NCBI RefSeq assembly: GCF_009192765.1
Contig: NZ_VOHQ01000004.1
Span: 248,001 to 312,000 of the forward strand
From: Agriterribacter humi
GTDB taxonomy: Bacteria > Bacteroidota > Bacteroidia > Chitinophagales > Chitinophagaceae
Reading direction: 5' to 3'
DNA length: 64,000 bases
The position numbers and the translations under genes are program-made. Of the stretch, positions 8,721 to 16,779 are shown in pieces; position 1 is the stretch's first letter; every line of letters starts with the position of its first letter. A model generated the notes under the pieces. The model was not told the DNA's origin. It worked only from the letters and a program-made list of their open reading frames with translations, and searched no databases.

Positions 8721-8987
8721 ATGCACGCATTGAATCACGCAGACGTAATCCTTCTTGACAAGAGCTTGAGAGGGGAAGTGATCGGATCACAGATGATACC
8801 AGAATTACCGTATAAAGTCGAGAACATGTTGATTGAGAAACATATATACGATGATGGAACTTTCAAAACCTGAAATACCATGTTAGAGACCGACATACAA
8901 GGTGATAGTTACATTCAAACGATAGAGGAGTATTTTATCAAACATGGTCGTGACTTTGGAGCTTACCTTGAGAAGATATGGAGTTAG
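8721..8987 (+). pseudogene. interrupted ORF with one in-frame TGA
   Basis: One reading frame runs from ATG 8721 for 50 codons, meets TGA at 8871-8873, and continues in the same frame from ATG 8880 for 35 codons to TAG at 8985. Both halves have protein-like composition (PELPYKVENMLIEKHIYDD; TIEEYFIKHGRDFGAYLEKI). A near-consensus -7 box (CAACTTTG, 8692-8699) precedes it. No family recognised. Most likely a decayed gene; two tiny genes are possible. Confidence 0.3.
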
Positions 8988-9289
8988 CCTCTTGATCGTT
9001 TTCAGAACACGGCAATGGGGTACACAAGTGTTCCAATTTGAACTCATTACATCGCGTAATCAACTCAAGCCGAAACGCTTTGACTTTTGTACATATTTGA
9101 TATCATACCTGATTAAGGATTAGCTTGAGGTGGTATCTTGAACATAAGCCGAAAAATGAATGAGTGTTATCTGCTGCCTGGCCGAAACATATGAACAATC
9201 ATGTCATGCATCCCGATTAAAGATTCGACAACCAATGCGTCTATCGTTCTGGTTCTTGCTTTATACAAGAAGTTTGGGAAAGATCAACC
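8988..9289 (+). other. decayed coding stretch
   Basis: The same frame as the previous entry carries stops of all three kinds (TGA 9039, TAA 9057, TGA 9081, TAA 9114, TGA 9126). It opens again from ATG 9156, with a TGA at 9192, then reads a plausible peptide (TTNASIVLVLALYKKFGKD) to TAA 9291. I read this as the remains of a gene or genes, not as recoded sequence. Confidence 0.3.
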
Positions 9290-9604
9290 TTAAGGTAGCT
9301 TATCCCTAAGCTCTTTATTCGAATATACCCTATAGACCGCAAATCCGGAAACAGCGATACCGATGATAAACACGACATATGCGGATTTGATCTCTTTCAT
9401 CATGAAGTAAATGGCTGCAGCTATAAACGCCCACCCGATGACGCAAAACAGCGTGGACAATATCTTACCAGCTACTGTGTAAGCATACGGCTTTCCCTCG
9501 ATCCAAAAGGTTTTTAAAAGCATACTTGTCAACCAGTATGCCCAAGCAATCGCAAAGCACTGAGCAAGATAACCTATAGCATTGTTGAGGGATTCGCTAA
9601 ACAT
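9290..9604 (-). CDS. small membrane protein
   Basis: A 104-residue protein with three predicted membrane helices (about residues 13-30, 43-65 and 70-90: ILSTLFCVIGWAFIAAAIYF, then AYVVFIIGIAVSGFAVY) and a charged C-terminus (KELRDKLP). No family recognised. I chose the ATG at 9604 over the TTG two codons earlier. It lies in the accessory stretch and has no close partner on its strand. Confidence 0.6.
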   Translation of the reverse strand: MFSESLNNAIGYLAQCFAIAWAYWLTSMLLKTFWIEGKPYAYTVAGKILSTLFCVIGWAFIAAAIYFMMKEIKSAYVVFIIGIAVSGFAVYRVYSNKELRDKLP

Positions 9605-9672
9605 ATCCAAATTTATAGATTAACCCGCATGCAGCCATAATTCGTTAAATATTACTTAACTGAATTCCCGCA

Positions 9673-9704
9673 TTTGCAAAATCAAAAAGGGCGTATTACT
9701 TTTG
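9673..9704 (+). promoter_or_regulatory. consensus Bacteroidota promoter
   Basis: TTTG (9673-9676), 20-bp spacer, TACTTTTG (9697-9704): a perfect match to the TTTG-N19/21-TAnnTTTG consensus. Transcription should start near 9711 and run to the terminator at 9972-9993. Confidence 0.7.
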
Positions 9705-9737
9705 CAGTCCCGCAGCAGTTCGGTAGTTCTTTTGGAA

Positions 9738-9845
9738 ATGTCGTTTTCGAAAAAGCCCAGATGGCAGCTTTGTCTGGGGTCGGCTACTCTGATAGTCGAA
9801 ATACTAAGGCTGATTGTGGATTTGGTGGAACTGTTCGATTCCTAG
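9738..9845 (+). CDS. candidate 35-residue amphipathic peptide (or the unit is a small RNA)
   Basis: ATG at 9738, about 27 nt after the expected transcription start, opens 35 codons ending at TAG 9843. The peptide starts basic (MSFSKKPRWQ) and then forms a probable amphipathic helix, TLIVEILRLIVDLVELF, with a charge every three to four residues. It is the only gene-like item between a perfect promoter and a clean terminator. Alternatively the transcript is a structured non-coding RNA: CCCAGA/TCTGGG (9757-9779) and CGGCTA/TAGTCG hairpins are visible. Function unknown; a membrane-active peptide is one possibility. Confidence 0.4.
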   Translation: MSFSKKPRWQLCLGSATLIVEILRLIVDLVELFDS

Positions 9846-9971
9846 TGCGCGCAAATAAGACAAAATACTTGGACGGGGTCTGAGTTATATCGCATCCGCG
9901 GTGAAATAAGATTTAAGAATTGAGTTTGAGTAAGTTATTTAGAAAGGATTTTTTTAGTAAGGATTTAGTTT

Positions 9972-9993
9972 GCCAGGCTCGCCTGGCTTTTTT
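9972..9993 (+). terminator. Rho-independent terminator
   Basis: GCCAGG-CTCG-CCTGGC stem-loop directly followed by six T (9988-9993). It closes the orphan unit that starts at about 9711. Confidence 0.75.
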
Positions 9994-10310
9994 ATGTCCA
10001 TACTTTTAAACTTCGCAAATTTTTTCCAGCTTTTATAACCTACAATCATTGCATACTACACAATCATCATAGACTCCTCGGTTCCATTAACTGCACTTAC
10101 ACTTTCTCCAATGTAATATCGGTCGAAAGAAGGGCAATATATGATGTATACATAGTGCATAAACAAAAAAGTAGTTTGAAAAGACGTATGGGCCGTAACT
10201 CCAGATATTGCTTCCAACGGATTTGACAGTAGTATTCAACCAACAGAAAGCGGCAGATATTGTGACCCTGGTAGAAAGGGTAAATCAGAATGCGGTAGCG
10301 GTGTTTTAAA
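9994..10310. other. gene-free stretch
   Basis: No convincing gene. A plus-strand frame is open from 10180 to TGA 10336 (52 codons, including SGRYCDPGRKGKSECGSG) but has no start codon after the previous stop; it may be the remnant of a gene end. Confidence 0.35.
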
Positions 10311-10393
10311 GACGACACCTTTTGGAGGAGTATTTTGAATCTCAGATTAAACTTTTTTTCTGAAAAGGTGAGACCTTTTCAAAAGGTGTCATC
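10311..10393. repeat. nested inverted repeat
   Basis: GACGACACCTTTTGG (10311-10325) is repeated inverted at 10379-10393 with one mismatch plus an offset. Inside is a perfect hairpin, GAAAAGGT-GAG-ACCTTTTC (about 10362-10380). No T run follows on either strand, so it is not a standard terminator. It lies just beyond the stop of the GIY-YIG gene. Confidence 0.5.
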
Positions 10394-10402
10394 GCTGTCG
10401 GG

Positions 10403-10717
10403 CTATTCTTCATCAAACAAACATTCAATCTTTGATTGCTTGTAATCTAGCTTTTCAAGGGTGCTGTTAAGCATTAATTTGATCGCTTTTTTACCGGCAG
10501 TTGTTTTGAAATACATTTCCCGTTTTCGGGCATCGGGTTCAAATAGATAATATTCACAAAACACCAATTGCAACGGCCTTCTCCAGGCTGTACTCTTCGT
10601 AAGTCCGGCATTATGATTCTCTATCCTTTTTTGAATATTACTTGTAAATCCAATGTAGAGCAAATGATCTTTTTCACTAAAAAGAATATAAACACAATAA
10701 GGGAGTGGCATTGTCAT
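10403..10717 (-). CDS. GIY-YIG endonuclease superfamily protein
   Basis: A 104-residue protein that is essentially one GIY-YIG nuclease fold (UPF0213/SLX1-like group). The two short motifs read YCVYILFS and YIGFTSNIQKRIENHN, followed by EYYLFEPDARKREMYFK with the catalytic-site Glu. Physiological roles of such stand-alone proteins are largely unknown. The frame extends upstream through the tRNA trailer, but the ATG at 10717 (or 10711) gives the normal length. It sits just downstream of tRNA-Phe on the same strand. Confidence 0.85.
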   Translation of the reverse strand: MTMPLPYCVYILFSEKDHLLYIGFTSNIQKRIENHNAGLTKSTAWRRPLQLVFCEYYLFEPDARKREMYFKTTAGKKAIKLMLNSTLEKLDYKQSKIECLFDEE

Positions 10718-10792
10718 AGCTGGCTGTTTGGATAGAAAGTTAAAGAAAAGTCCCGAAGCAGATGTCGTTCGTTCCTCCCCATCGCTTCGGGA

Positions 10793-10867
10793 CACAGTGA
10801 AGCGAAAAGCCCATCGGCAAAAACAAAAGCCCCAACGGTTTCGTTGGGGCTTTTCTGCTTCACTGTG
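10793..10867. repeat. inverted repeat touching the 3' end of tRNA-Phe
   Basis: CACAGTGAAGCGAAAAGCCC at 10793-10812 is the inverse of 10847-10867 with a single-base gap. The right arm overlaps the last two bases of tRNA-Phe. A second flanking pair (GTCCCGAAGC/GCTTCGGGAC, about 10750-10792) lies to the left. The arrangement looks like a duplicated and inverted tRNA trailer. Confidence 0.6.
10825..10854 (-). terminator. terminator downstream of tRNA-Phe
   Basis: Perfect 13-bp stem AAAAGCCCCAACG (10825-10837) with loop GTTT and the inverse arm to 10854. The stem itself ends in a T run on either strand, so it can work in both directions; it lies 12 bp beyond the tRNA on the minus strand. Confidence 0.75.
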
Positions 10868-10938
10868 GTGTGGGCCGGGATCGAACCGGCGACACAAGGA
10901 TTTTCAGTCCTTTGCTCTACCGACTGAGCTACCGCACC
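10866..10938 (-). tRNA. tRNA-Phe(GAA)
   Basis: Complete cloverleaf read on the minus strand. The anticodon arm is AAGGA-CTGAAAA-TCCTT with anticodon GAA; the D arm is GCTC...GAGC; the T arm is GCCGG-TTCGATC-CCGGC. The acceptor is GGTGCGG against CCACACC, which leaves one C-A mismatch at pair 5-68. No CCA is encoded. A strong terminator follows and a 23-nt copy of its 5' end lies upstream at 11019-11041. Confidence 0.92.
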
Positions 10939-11018
10939 ATTTAATTTTCTATCTACCGTCCCGATTTCGCTATTGCTTATCGGATCTTGAAATCTACGAC
11001 TCCTGCCTCGCCTTGATT

Positions 11019-11041
11019 TCTACGAACTGAGCTACCGCACC
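11019..11041 (-). pseudogene. 5' fragment of a tRNA-Phe gene
   Basis: Positions 1-23 of tRNA-Phe are repeated here with two substitutions (the shared core is ACTGAGCTACCGCACC on the plus strand). The rest of the tRNA is missing. It lies 80 bp upstream of the complete gene in the same orientation, as left by a partial duplication or an integration event. Confidence 0.75.
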
Positions 11042-11161
11042 GTAATACCCCTTTCTTTCAAAAGGGGCAGCAAAAATAGGGGTTTCCTGAATAATTCCGA
11101 AATCTAAACCACGAAATTCCAATCTTTTGTAAATTTCGCTATCCCTTCATACCTTACTTCC

Positions 11162-13441
11162 CTACATCCCATATTCATTCAAAAACTTAATACGCATGAT
11201 CTTTAACTGCTCCCAGGTAAAGTTCCCTTCACTTAATTCCTGCTGGGCTACTTGTAAAGACGAGGTTTCGCAACTTTTAAAATAATCCAGGATATCATCC
11301 TGATCATACTCATCCACCATTTCTCCTATGGCATAATCAAGGTTTAGTTTGGTTCCGCTGGCGGCAATGGTTTCCATTTCTTCCAGCAAAGCATCTAAAC
11401 GCAGGTCTTTGTTTTTGGCAATGGCCTCCAAAGGAATTTTTTTATCGGTTTGCTGTATAATATACACTTTCAGACCGCTCTTGTTCACCACGCTCTTCAT
11501 CACAAAATCATCCGGACGCTCAATATTATTTTCTTCCACGTAGCGGGCAATCAGCTCTACAAATGGCTTCCCGTACCGTAATGCTTTTCCTTTACTTACA
11601 CCCTGGCATTTTTCAAGCTCAGTTATAGTGGTAGGATACAAGGTTGCCATATCCTGCAGGGAGGTTTCGAGGAAAATTACAAAGGGCGGCAGGCCTTTTT
11701 TCTTTGCCTCTTTTTGCCGTATTTCTTTGAGCATCTCAAATAACTTATCATCCGTACCAGCGGCTGATGCCGCTTCAATTCCCTCATCATCGTCATCATC
11801 CGCTTCCTCAAATAAATTGTTCAGTACAATCTTAAATGAAGTGGGCTTCTTAAGGAACTTTTCGCCTTTAGCACTCAGTTTCAGTACGCCATATTCTTCA
11901 ATGTCCTTTTCTAATAAGCCCTCCAGCAGCATTTGCCGCATCAGCGAATTCCAGTAATGAGGGAGCTGATCATTCCCTATGGCAAATTCATTTATGGCTC
12001 CATGCCGGTACATATTGATTTGTGGTGTAAGCCGCCCAATGAGAATATTCACCACATAATCCGTAGCGAAACGTTCATCTAATTTTTTTACTACTTTTAA
12101 TACCTTCACCGCATCATCTTTGGCTTCCACTCTTTCTTTCGGATGCAGGCAATTATCACAACTTCCACAATTTTTATCACCATAATCTTCACCAAAATAA
12201 CTCATCAGCACTTTACGCCGGCAAACCCCCGTTTCGGCAAAAGCTACGGTTTCATTAATTAACTGGGCGCCTACTTCTCTTTCACTCAGCGGCTTGTCGC
12301 GCATGAGGTGTTCTAATTTCGCCACATCTTTATGCGAATAGTATAATATACATTTCCCTTCCAGCCCGTCGCGGCCGGCACGGCCGGTTTCCTGGTAATA
12401 ATTTTCAACCGATTTTGGAATATTATAATGGATCACAAAACGGATATCGGGTTTATCAATACCCATACCAAAAGCAATGGTGGCCACAATTACCTGCACA
12501 TCCTCATTCATAAAAAGATCCTGCCTGCCCGCCCTCAGCTTGCTGTCGAAGCCTGCATGATAAGCTACGGCCTTAATGCCGTTCGCTACCAGTATGTCTG
12601 CCAGCTCCTCCGTTGTTTTACGGTTGAGGGTGTAAATGATACCGCTTTTGCCTTTCATGTTTACAATGAACCGCACAATATTTTTGATGGTTTGATCCTT
12701 GCCGATCTTGGGTTGTATTTCGTAATACAGGTTGGGACGGTTAAACGAAGAAATATATATTTTAGGATCCTTAAGACCGAGATTCTTAACGATATCACTT
12801 TGCACTTTGGGTGTTGCCGTTGCGGTAAGTGCAATAACGGGAATATTGGGATTGATCTCCGTCATCATCTCCCGCAACCTGCGGTATTCCGGCCTGAAGT
12901 CATGCCCCCATTCAGAAATACAATGGGCTTCATCAACAGCAAAAAACGATACTTCCAGGTCGCGGAAAAAATCAAGGTTCTCCTGTTTGGTAAGCGTTTC
13001 CGGCGCTACATACAACAACTTGGTATCGCCGCTCAGCAGGTCGTCATGTACTTCCTTTATTTCCTTTTTATTTAAGGTGGAATTTAAAAAATGCGCTACA
13101 TTGTCTTTACTGCTGTAACCCCGTACCAGGTCAACCTGGTTTTTCATTAAAGCTATAAGTGGTGAAACAATAATAGCACAGCCCGGGCTGATGATGGCAG
13201 GAAGCTGGTAGCATAAACTTTTTCCGCCACCCGTTGGTTTTATAACAAAAGTATCATTTCCTGCAAGCAGGCTCTCAATAACGGCTTCCTGGTTACCTTT
13301 AAATGCATTAAAACCGAAATATTCCCGGAGACTGGCCTTAAGGTCTATACTTTTTTTTGCTGCTTTGGGTTTGCTGTTTCCTTTATTGTTCCTGGTTGGG
13401 GGTTCTGCTTTTGCAGATGGTTTTTTTGTTGCTGTTGGCAT
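11162..13441 (-). CDS. recQ: ATP-dependent DNA helicase RecQ
   Basis: 3'-5' DNA helicase for recombination and fork repair, 759 residues. Walker A reads KPTGGGKSLCYQLPA near residue 70, and the DEAH box lies in FAVDEAHCISEWGHDFRPEY. Motifs V and VI follow (TIAFGMGIDKPDIR; YYQETGRAGRDG). A zinc-binding RecQ-Ct cysteine cluster (CRRKVLMSYFGE, CGSCDNCL) comes before a winged helix and an HRDC domain (about 530-620). The C-terminal extension of about 130 residues is common in Bacteroidota RecQ. The N-terminus is lysine-rich and disordered. Divergent from the isomerase gene across 270 bp. Confidence 0.97.
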   Translation of the reverse strand: MPTATKKPSAKAEPPTRNNKGNSKPKAAKKSIDLKASLREYFGFNAFKGNQEAVIESLLAGNDTFVIKPTGGGKSLCYQLPAIISPGCAIIVSPLIALMKNQVDLVRGYSSKDNVAHFLNSTLNKKEIKEVHDDLLSGDTKLLYVAPETLTKQENLDFFRDLEVSFFAVDEAHCISEWGHDFRPEYRRLREMMTEINPNIPVIALTATATPKVQSDIVKNLGLKDPKIYISSFNRPNLYYEIQPKIGKDQTIKNIVRFIVNMKGKSGIIYTLNRKTTEELADILVANGIKAVAYHAGFDSKLRAGRQDLFMNEDVQVIVATIAFGMGIDKPDIRFVIHYNIPKSVENYYQETGRAGRDGLEGKCILYYSHKDVAKLEHLMRDKPLSEREVGAQLINETVAFAETGVCRRKVLMSYFGEDYGDKNCGSCDNCLHPKERVEAKDDAVKVLKVVKKLDERFATDYVVNILIGRLTPQINMYRHGAINEFAIGNDQLPHYWNSLMRQMLLEGLLEKDIEEYGVLKLSAKGEKFLKKPTSFKIVLNNLFEEADDDDDEGIEAASAAGTDDKLFEMLKEIRQKEAKKKGLPPFVIFLETSLQDMATLYPTTITELEKCQGVSKGKALRYGKPFVELIARYVEENNIERPDDFVMKSVVNKSGLKVYIIQQTDKKIPLEAIAKNKDLRLDALLEEMETIAASGTKLNLDYAIGEMVDEYDQDDILDYFKSCETSSLQVAQQELSEGNFTWEQLKIMRIKFLNEYGM

Positions 13442-13712
13442 GTCTGTCTGTTTTCCTTCGCACTCTAAAAATTCCTTATTGTGTGTTTTAAAAAAGTGAA
13501 CGAAGTTACTATATTAACCGCTATCACGAAAGTTAATATGTACTAAATATTAAGGTTAAAGAATGTATATTAAATTCCATAAGTTATGAAATATGCAGTA
13601 TATAAAAAAGTATCCGGGATGTTTTTTTGCAAAATGATATTCCACTCAGCTCCTATAATAATGCCTTGTTTTGTTAACCAGTATTTTTAAATTAGGTTTG
13701 CGGAAATTACAA

Positions 13713-14675
13713 ATGAGATCAACTGATATTCAGGCAATTGCCAGACAAACAATTTTGCTGGAATCGGAAGCCGTTCAACAATTGTCCGGGTTTATCAATA
13801 TGCAATTTGAAGAAATTGTAAAAAAAATAGCTGCGTGTACGGGAAAGATAGTGATTAGCGGTATCGGCAAAAGCGCTGTTATAGCTCAAAAAATAGTAGC
13901 TACTTTTAATTCAACAGGAACCCAGGCTTCTTTTTTGCATGCAGCAGACGCTATCCATGGCGACCTGGGGCTGGTACGGGAAGATGATATTATATTGATT
14001 ATAAGCAAAAGCGGTGAAAGTTCCGAGATCAAATTGCTGTTACCCCTCATAAAAAACTTTGGTAATCCTGTTATTGCAATGACGGGAAACCTGGATTCCT
14101 ATTTGGCCGCAAACGCCGATTTTATTTTAAATACAACGGTTCAACAGGAAGCCTGTCCTAATAACCTGGCGCCTACCACAAGCACAACGGCGCAATTGGT
14201 AATGGGTGATGCCCTTGCCGTTTGCTTAATGGAATACAATGGGTTTACAAGCGATGATTTTGCCAAATTTCATCCCGGCGGCATGCTGGGCAAGCGCCTG
14301 TATTTAAAAGTAAGTGATTTGCTTATGAAAAACGCCCGCCCGCAGGTAAGAGAAAACAGCAAATTGAAGGAGATAATTGTAGCCATCACTCAAAACCGCA
14401 TGGGTGCCACTGCAGTAATGAAAGATGGAGCAATTGCAGGAATTGTTACAGACGGAGATTTACGGCGCATGCTTCAAAAAGAAGAAAACTTATCGGGCGT
14501 TACTGCGGAAGATATCATGAGCAGGCACCCTAAATGTATTGAAGAAGACCAGTTGGCGGTTTCTGCTCTGGATATGATGAGAAAAAACAATGTAAGCCAG
14601 TTGCTGGTAACCCGCAATGGACTTTATGCAGGAGTGTTACATTTGCATGACCTGATCAGGGAGGGAATCATTTAA
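13713..14675 (+). CDS. kdsD: arabinose-5-phosphate isomerase (KdsD/KpsF/GutQ family)
   Basis: Interconverts ribulose-5-phosphate and arabinose-5-phosphate, the first step towards Kdo for the lipopolysaccharide core. Of 320 residues, about 35-165 form a SIS sugar-isomerase domain (VISGIGKSAVIAQKIVATFN, then LIISKSGESSEI and CPNNLAPTTSTTAQ) and about 205-320 hold two CBS domains (MGATAVMKDGAIAGIVTDGD; NVSQLLVTRNGLYAGVLHLH). I chose the ATG at 13713 because upstream codons start from a TTG and lack conservation-like features. A mannose-1-phosphate guanylyltransferase follows after 79 bp, fitting a surface-sugar role. Confidence 0.93.
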   Translation: MRSTDIQAIARQTILLESEAVQQLSGFINMQFEEIVKKIAACTGKIVISGIGKSAVIAQKIVATFNSTGTQASFLHAADAIHGDLGLVREDDIILIISKSGESSEIKLLLPLIKNFGNPVIAMTGNLDSYLAANADFILNTTVQQEACPNNLAPTTSTTAQLVMGDALAVCLMEYNGFTSDDFAKFHPGGMLGKRLYLKVSDLLMKNARPQVRENSKLKEIIVAITQNRMGATAVMKDGAIAGIVTDGDLRRMLQKEENLSGVTAEDIMSRHPKCIEEDQLAVSALDMMRKNNVSQLLVTRNGLYAGVLHLHDLIREGII

Positions 14676-14754
14676 CAGCCTATAAGCATTGGGTGGCAGA
14701 CCTTATAACCATTGAGAAAAGATTTTTTACGACTTTAATATTTCAGGAGCAGTC

Positions 14755-15837
14755 ATGAATAAAAACCATTACGTAGCCATTATGGCCGGTGGAATCGGCA
14801 GCCGTTTTTGGCCGATGAGCAGAACGGCCTTACCCAAACAGTTCCTGGATATTTTGAATACAGGTAAAACGCTGATACAGGAAACCTTTGACCGCTTTTC
14901 AGATTTTATTCCCAAGGAAAATATATTCATCATTACTTCTGACGAATATATTCCCATTGTAAAAAAGCAATTGCCCGATGTGCTTCATGAAAATATAATA
15001 GGAGAGCCCTCCCGAAAAAACACGGCTCCATGCATTGCTTATATTTCCTATAAACTTAAAGGCATTAATCCTAACGGATGTTTGATCTGTGCGCCTTCTG
15101 ATCATTTGGTAATGGAACATATCGCCTTTAAAAAGGTATGTTACGAGGCATTGAATTTTGTTCGTCAAAACAATGCACTGCTTACCCTGGGCATTAAACC
15201 AAGCAACCCCAACACAGGTTACGGGTATATACAAATTGAGCAGTATGAAGTAAGTGATAACGTTTATAAAGTAAAAACGTTTACAGAAAAGCCCAGTCTT
15301 GAAATAGCAAAAACATTTTTAGCAAGTGGCGAATTTTTATGGAACGCCGGCATTTTTGTATGGAAAGTAAAAAATATAATACAGGCATTTGAAAAATACC
15401 TCCCGGAGATTCATGAACTTTTTACGGCAGAAGAAACTGCGCTGAATACGCCTGCAGAAAAAAAAGCAATTGCAAGGATTTATCCGCAATGCACCAATAT
15501 ATCCATTGATTATGGCATCATGGAAAAAGCGGATAATGTATATCTCATCCCTTCCAGCTTTGGCTGGAGCGACCTGGGAACATGGAATTCGGCGTATGAA
15601 AACATGGAAAAGGATGAGAACGCCAATGCCGTTTCCGCAACCAATATCATGCTCTTTGACGCTTCTAAAAATATTGTTTCTGCCAAAAAAGACAAGCTGG
15701 TAGTACTGCAGGGACTTGAAAATTATATTGTGATTGATACAGGCGATGTGCTGCTGATCTGCGACAGGAACAAAGAACAGGAAGTAAAAGAGTATGTTTC
15801 ACAAATCAAAATTGCCAAGGGCGATAAATACCTTTAA
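14755..15837 (+). CDS. manC: mannose-1-phosphate guanylyltransferase
   Basis: Makes GDP-mannose from mannose-1-phosphate and GTP for polysaccharide or lipopolysaccharide synthesis. It is a 360-residue single-domain enzyme without the C-terminal isomerase half of bifunctional ManC. The pyrophosphorylase signature reads AGGIGSRFWPMSRTALPKQF at residues 11-30. PSDH, NTGYGYIQIE, the FTEKP motif and FLWNAGIFVWK follow in order. Same strand as, and 79 bp after, the arabinose-5-phosphate isomerase gene, so the two may be cotranscribed. Confidence 0.95.
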   Translation: MNKNHYVAIMAGGIGSRFWPMSRTALPKQFLDILNTGKTLIQETFDRFSDFIPKENIFIITSDEYIPIVKKQLPDVLHENIIGEPSRKNTAPCIAYISYKLKGINPNGCLICAPSDHLVMEHIAFKKVCYEALNFVRQNNALLTLGIKPSNPNTGYGYIQIEQYEVSDNVYKVKTFTEKPSLEIAKTFLASGEFLWNAGIFVWKVKNIIQAFEKYLPEIHELFTAEETALNTPAEKKAIARIYPQCTNISIDYGIMEKADNVYLIPSSFGWSDLGTWNSAYENMEKDENANAVSATNIMLFDASKNIVSAKKDKLVVLQGLENYIVIDTGDVLLICDRNKEQEVKEYVSQIKIAKGDKYL

Positions 15838-16089
15838 AGCCATCGGGTTGGCGATCAGGAGTACTCAAGTATCAGGAGAGTTACTACTAACGACAGGATG
15901 AATACCTGAATAGTGAGGTGTCGGTTGAAGAATTTGAAATTTGGAATTTAATATTTGAAATTTATTTGGTTCTTGCTATTTGTCTTTTGGTACCTTGCTG
16001 TTATCAGGTATCAGCTATCAGTTGTTGCTGAGCGCTGATACCTGAAAGCCCACCTGTGCATGCTGCGATGTTTTTCTGCGTTGCAAAAG
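15838..16089. repeat. intergenic patchwork of short dispersed repeats
   Basis: No gene. TATCAGG-type units recur (about 15867-15873 and 16009-16050, the latter forming a palindrome around GGTATCAGCTATCAG). A segment TTATTTGGTTCTTG (about 15962-15975) resembles 893-917 and, inverted, 46471-46515. Confidence 0.5.
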
Positions 16090-16689
16090 CTACGAAAGTA
16101 CAGTGATGAGCCCTTTGATGATCGCCCCTGTTTTTACCGCTTCAAAAACCCTTGCTTCGCTGCTGCCATGCTGTAAAACAGATTGCTCATGCGAGGATAC
16201 GCACATTTCGCAACCGTTAATGGCAGAAATAACAAGGCTCACCAGCTCAAAAAATTCTTTACCCAGCACCGGGTTCATCATTACGCTCATTTTAATTCCT
16301 GCAGGCTGGTTGTTGTAAAAATCCTTTTGCATAAAATGCCTGAACCGGTAGAATACATTATTGGTATTCATAAGCGAAGTAATTGCGGTAATTTCCGCTA
16401 TCTCCGCTTCTCCGGCTCCTTCTTCTTTAGCCTGGTTGGTAAAGCTTTGTTTGAGCAGGTCAAATTTTTCATTGATCGCAACGGCCAATCCTAATAATAA
16501 AGCTTCTTTTCTGTTCAAATATTGCGTGTTGTTCAATGCATTGCTTACATTGATCTTCAGATCTTTAATATAACGTGATGCTGCATTTGCCAGTGTTTCC
16601 ATATTTGCAGATGGTTCATAGCCCTGCAATTGCAGATCATTTACCAGGTTATTTAAAGTTTCATTTTGTATGGCTACTATTTCAGACAT
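16090..16689 (-). CDS. AhpD-like alkylhydroperoxidase (carboxymuconolactone decarboxylase fold)
   Basis: Disulfide reductase-like protein of 199 residues. The AhpD redox motif is complete: NGCEMCVSSHEQSV holds CxxC and the proton-relay His three residues later. A CMD fold spans about 60-190. In Mycobacterium AhpD passes electrons from lipoamide to AhpC; here the 2-Cys AhpC gene lies 91 bp upstream on the same strand, so the same couple is likely. The N-terminal 60 residues are helical and variable. Assignment by motif and context. Confidence 0.9.
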   Translation of the reverse strand: MSEIVAIQNETLNNLVNDLQLQGYEPSANMETLANAASRYIKDLKINVSNALNNTQYLNRKEALLLGLAVAINEKFDLLKQSFTNQAKEEGAGEAEIAEITAITSLMNTNNVFYRFRHFMQKDFYNNQPAGIKMSVMMNPVLGKEFFELVSLVISAINGCEMCVSSHEQSVLQHGSSEARVFEAVKTGAIIKGLITVLS

Positions 16690-16748
16690 GATATTTTATT
16701 TTTATTAGCTTATAACAGGAATCGAATTGCCTGTTTTAAGCATTGACT

Positions 16749-16768
16749 ACTCACTATTGACGATTCAC
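16749..16768 (+). repeat. ACTCACTAYTGAC-type dispersed repeat, copy 2
   Basis: ACTCACTATTGACGATTCAC, three mismatches from the copy at 1601-1620 and three from the minus-strand copy inside the cobalamin riboswitch. It lies between ahpD-like and ahpC, so it would be in their transcript. Confidence 0.65.
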
Positions 16769-16779
16769 TACTCCCTATC

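Noticed and set aside
8397-8873. UGA recoding: a UCA-anticodon-like hairpin near frames interrupted by TGA
   Set aside because: The cloverleaf is not complete (5 of 7 acceptor pairs, no D arm) and the same frame also contains TAA and TAG stops; decay explains it.
9674-9883. 69-codon plus-strand frame starting at TTG 9674
   Set aside because: The TTG is part of the -33 promoter element, so the first codons would lie upstream of the transcript start; the 35-codon frame at 9738 fits the unit better.
12428-13075. 215-codon plus-strand frame inside recQ
   Set aside because: Antisense to conserved helicase motifs of recQ; no sign of independent coding.
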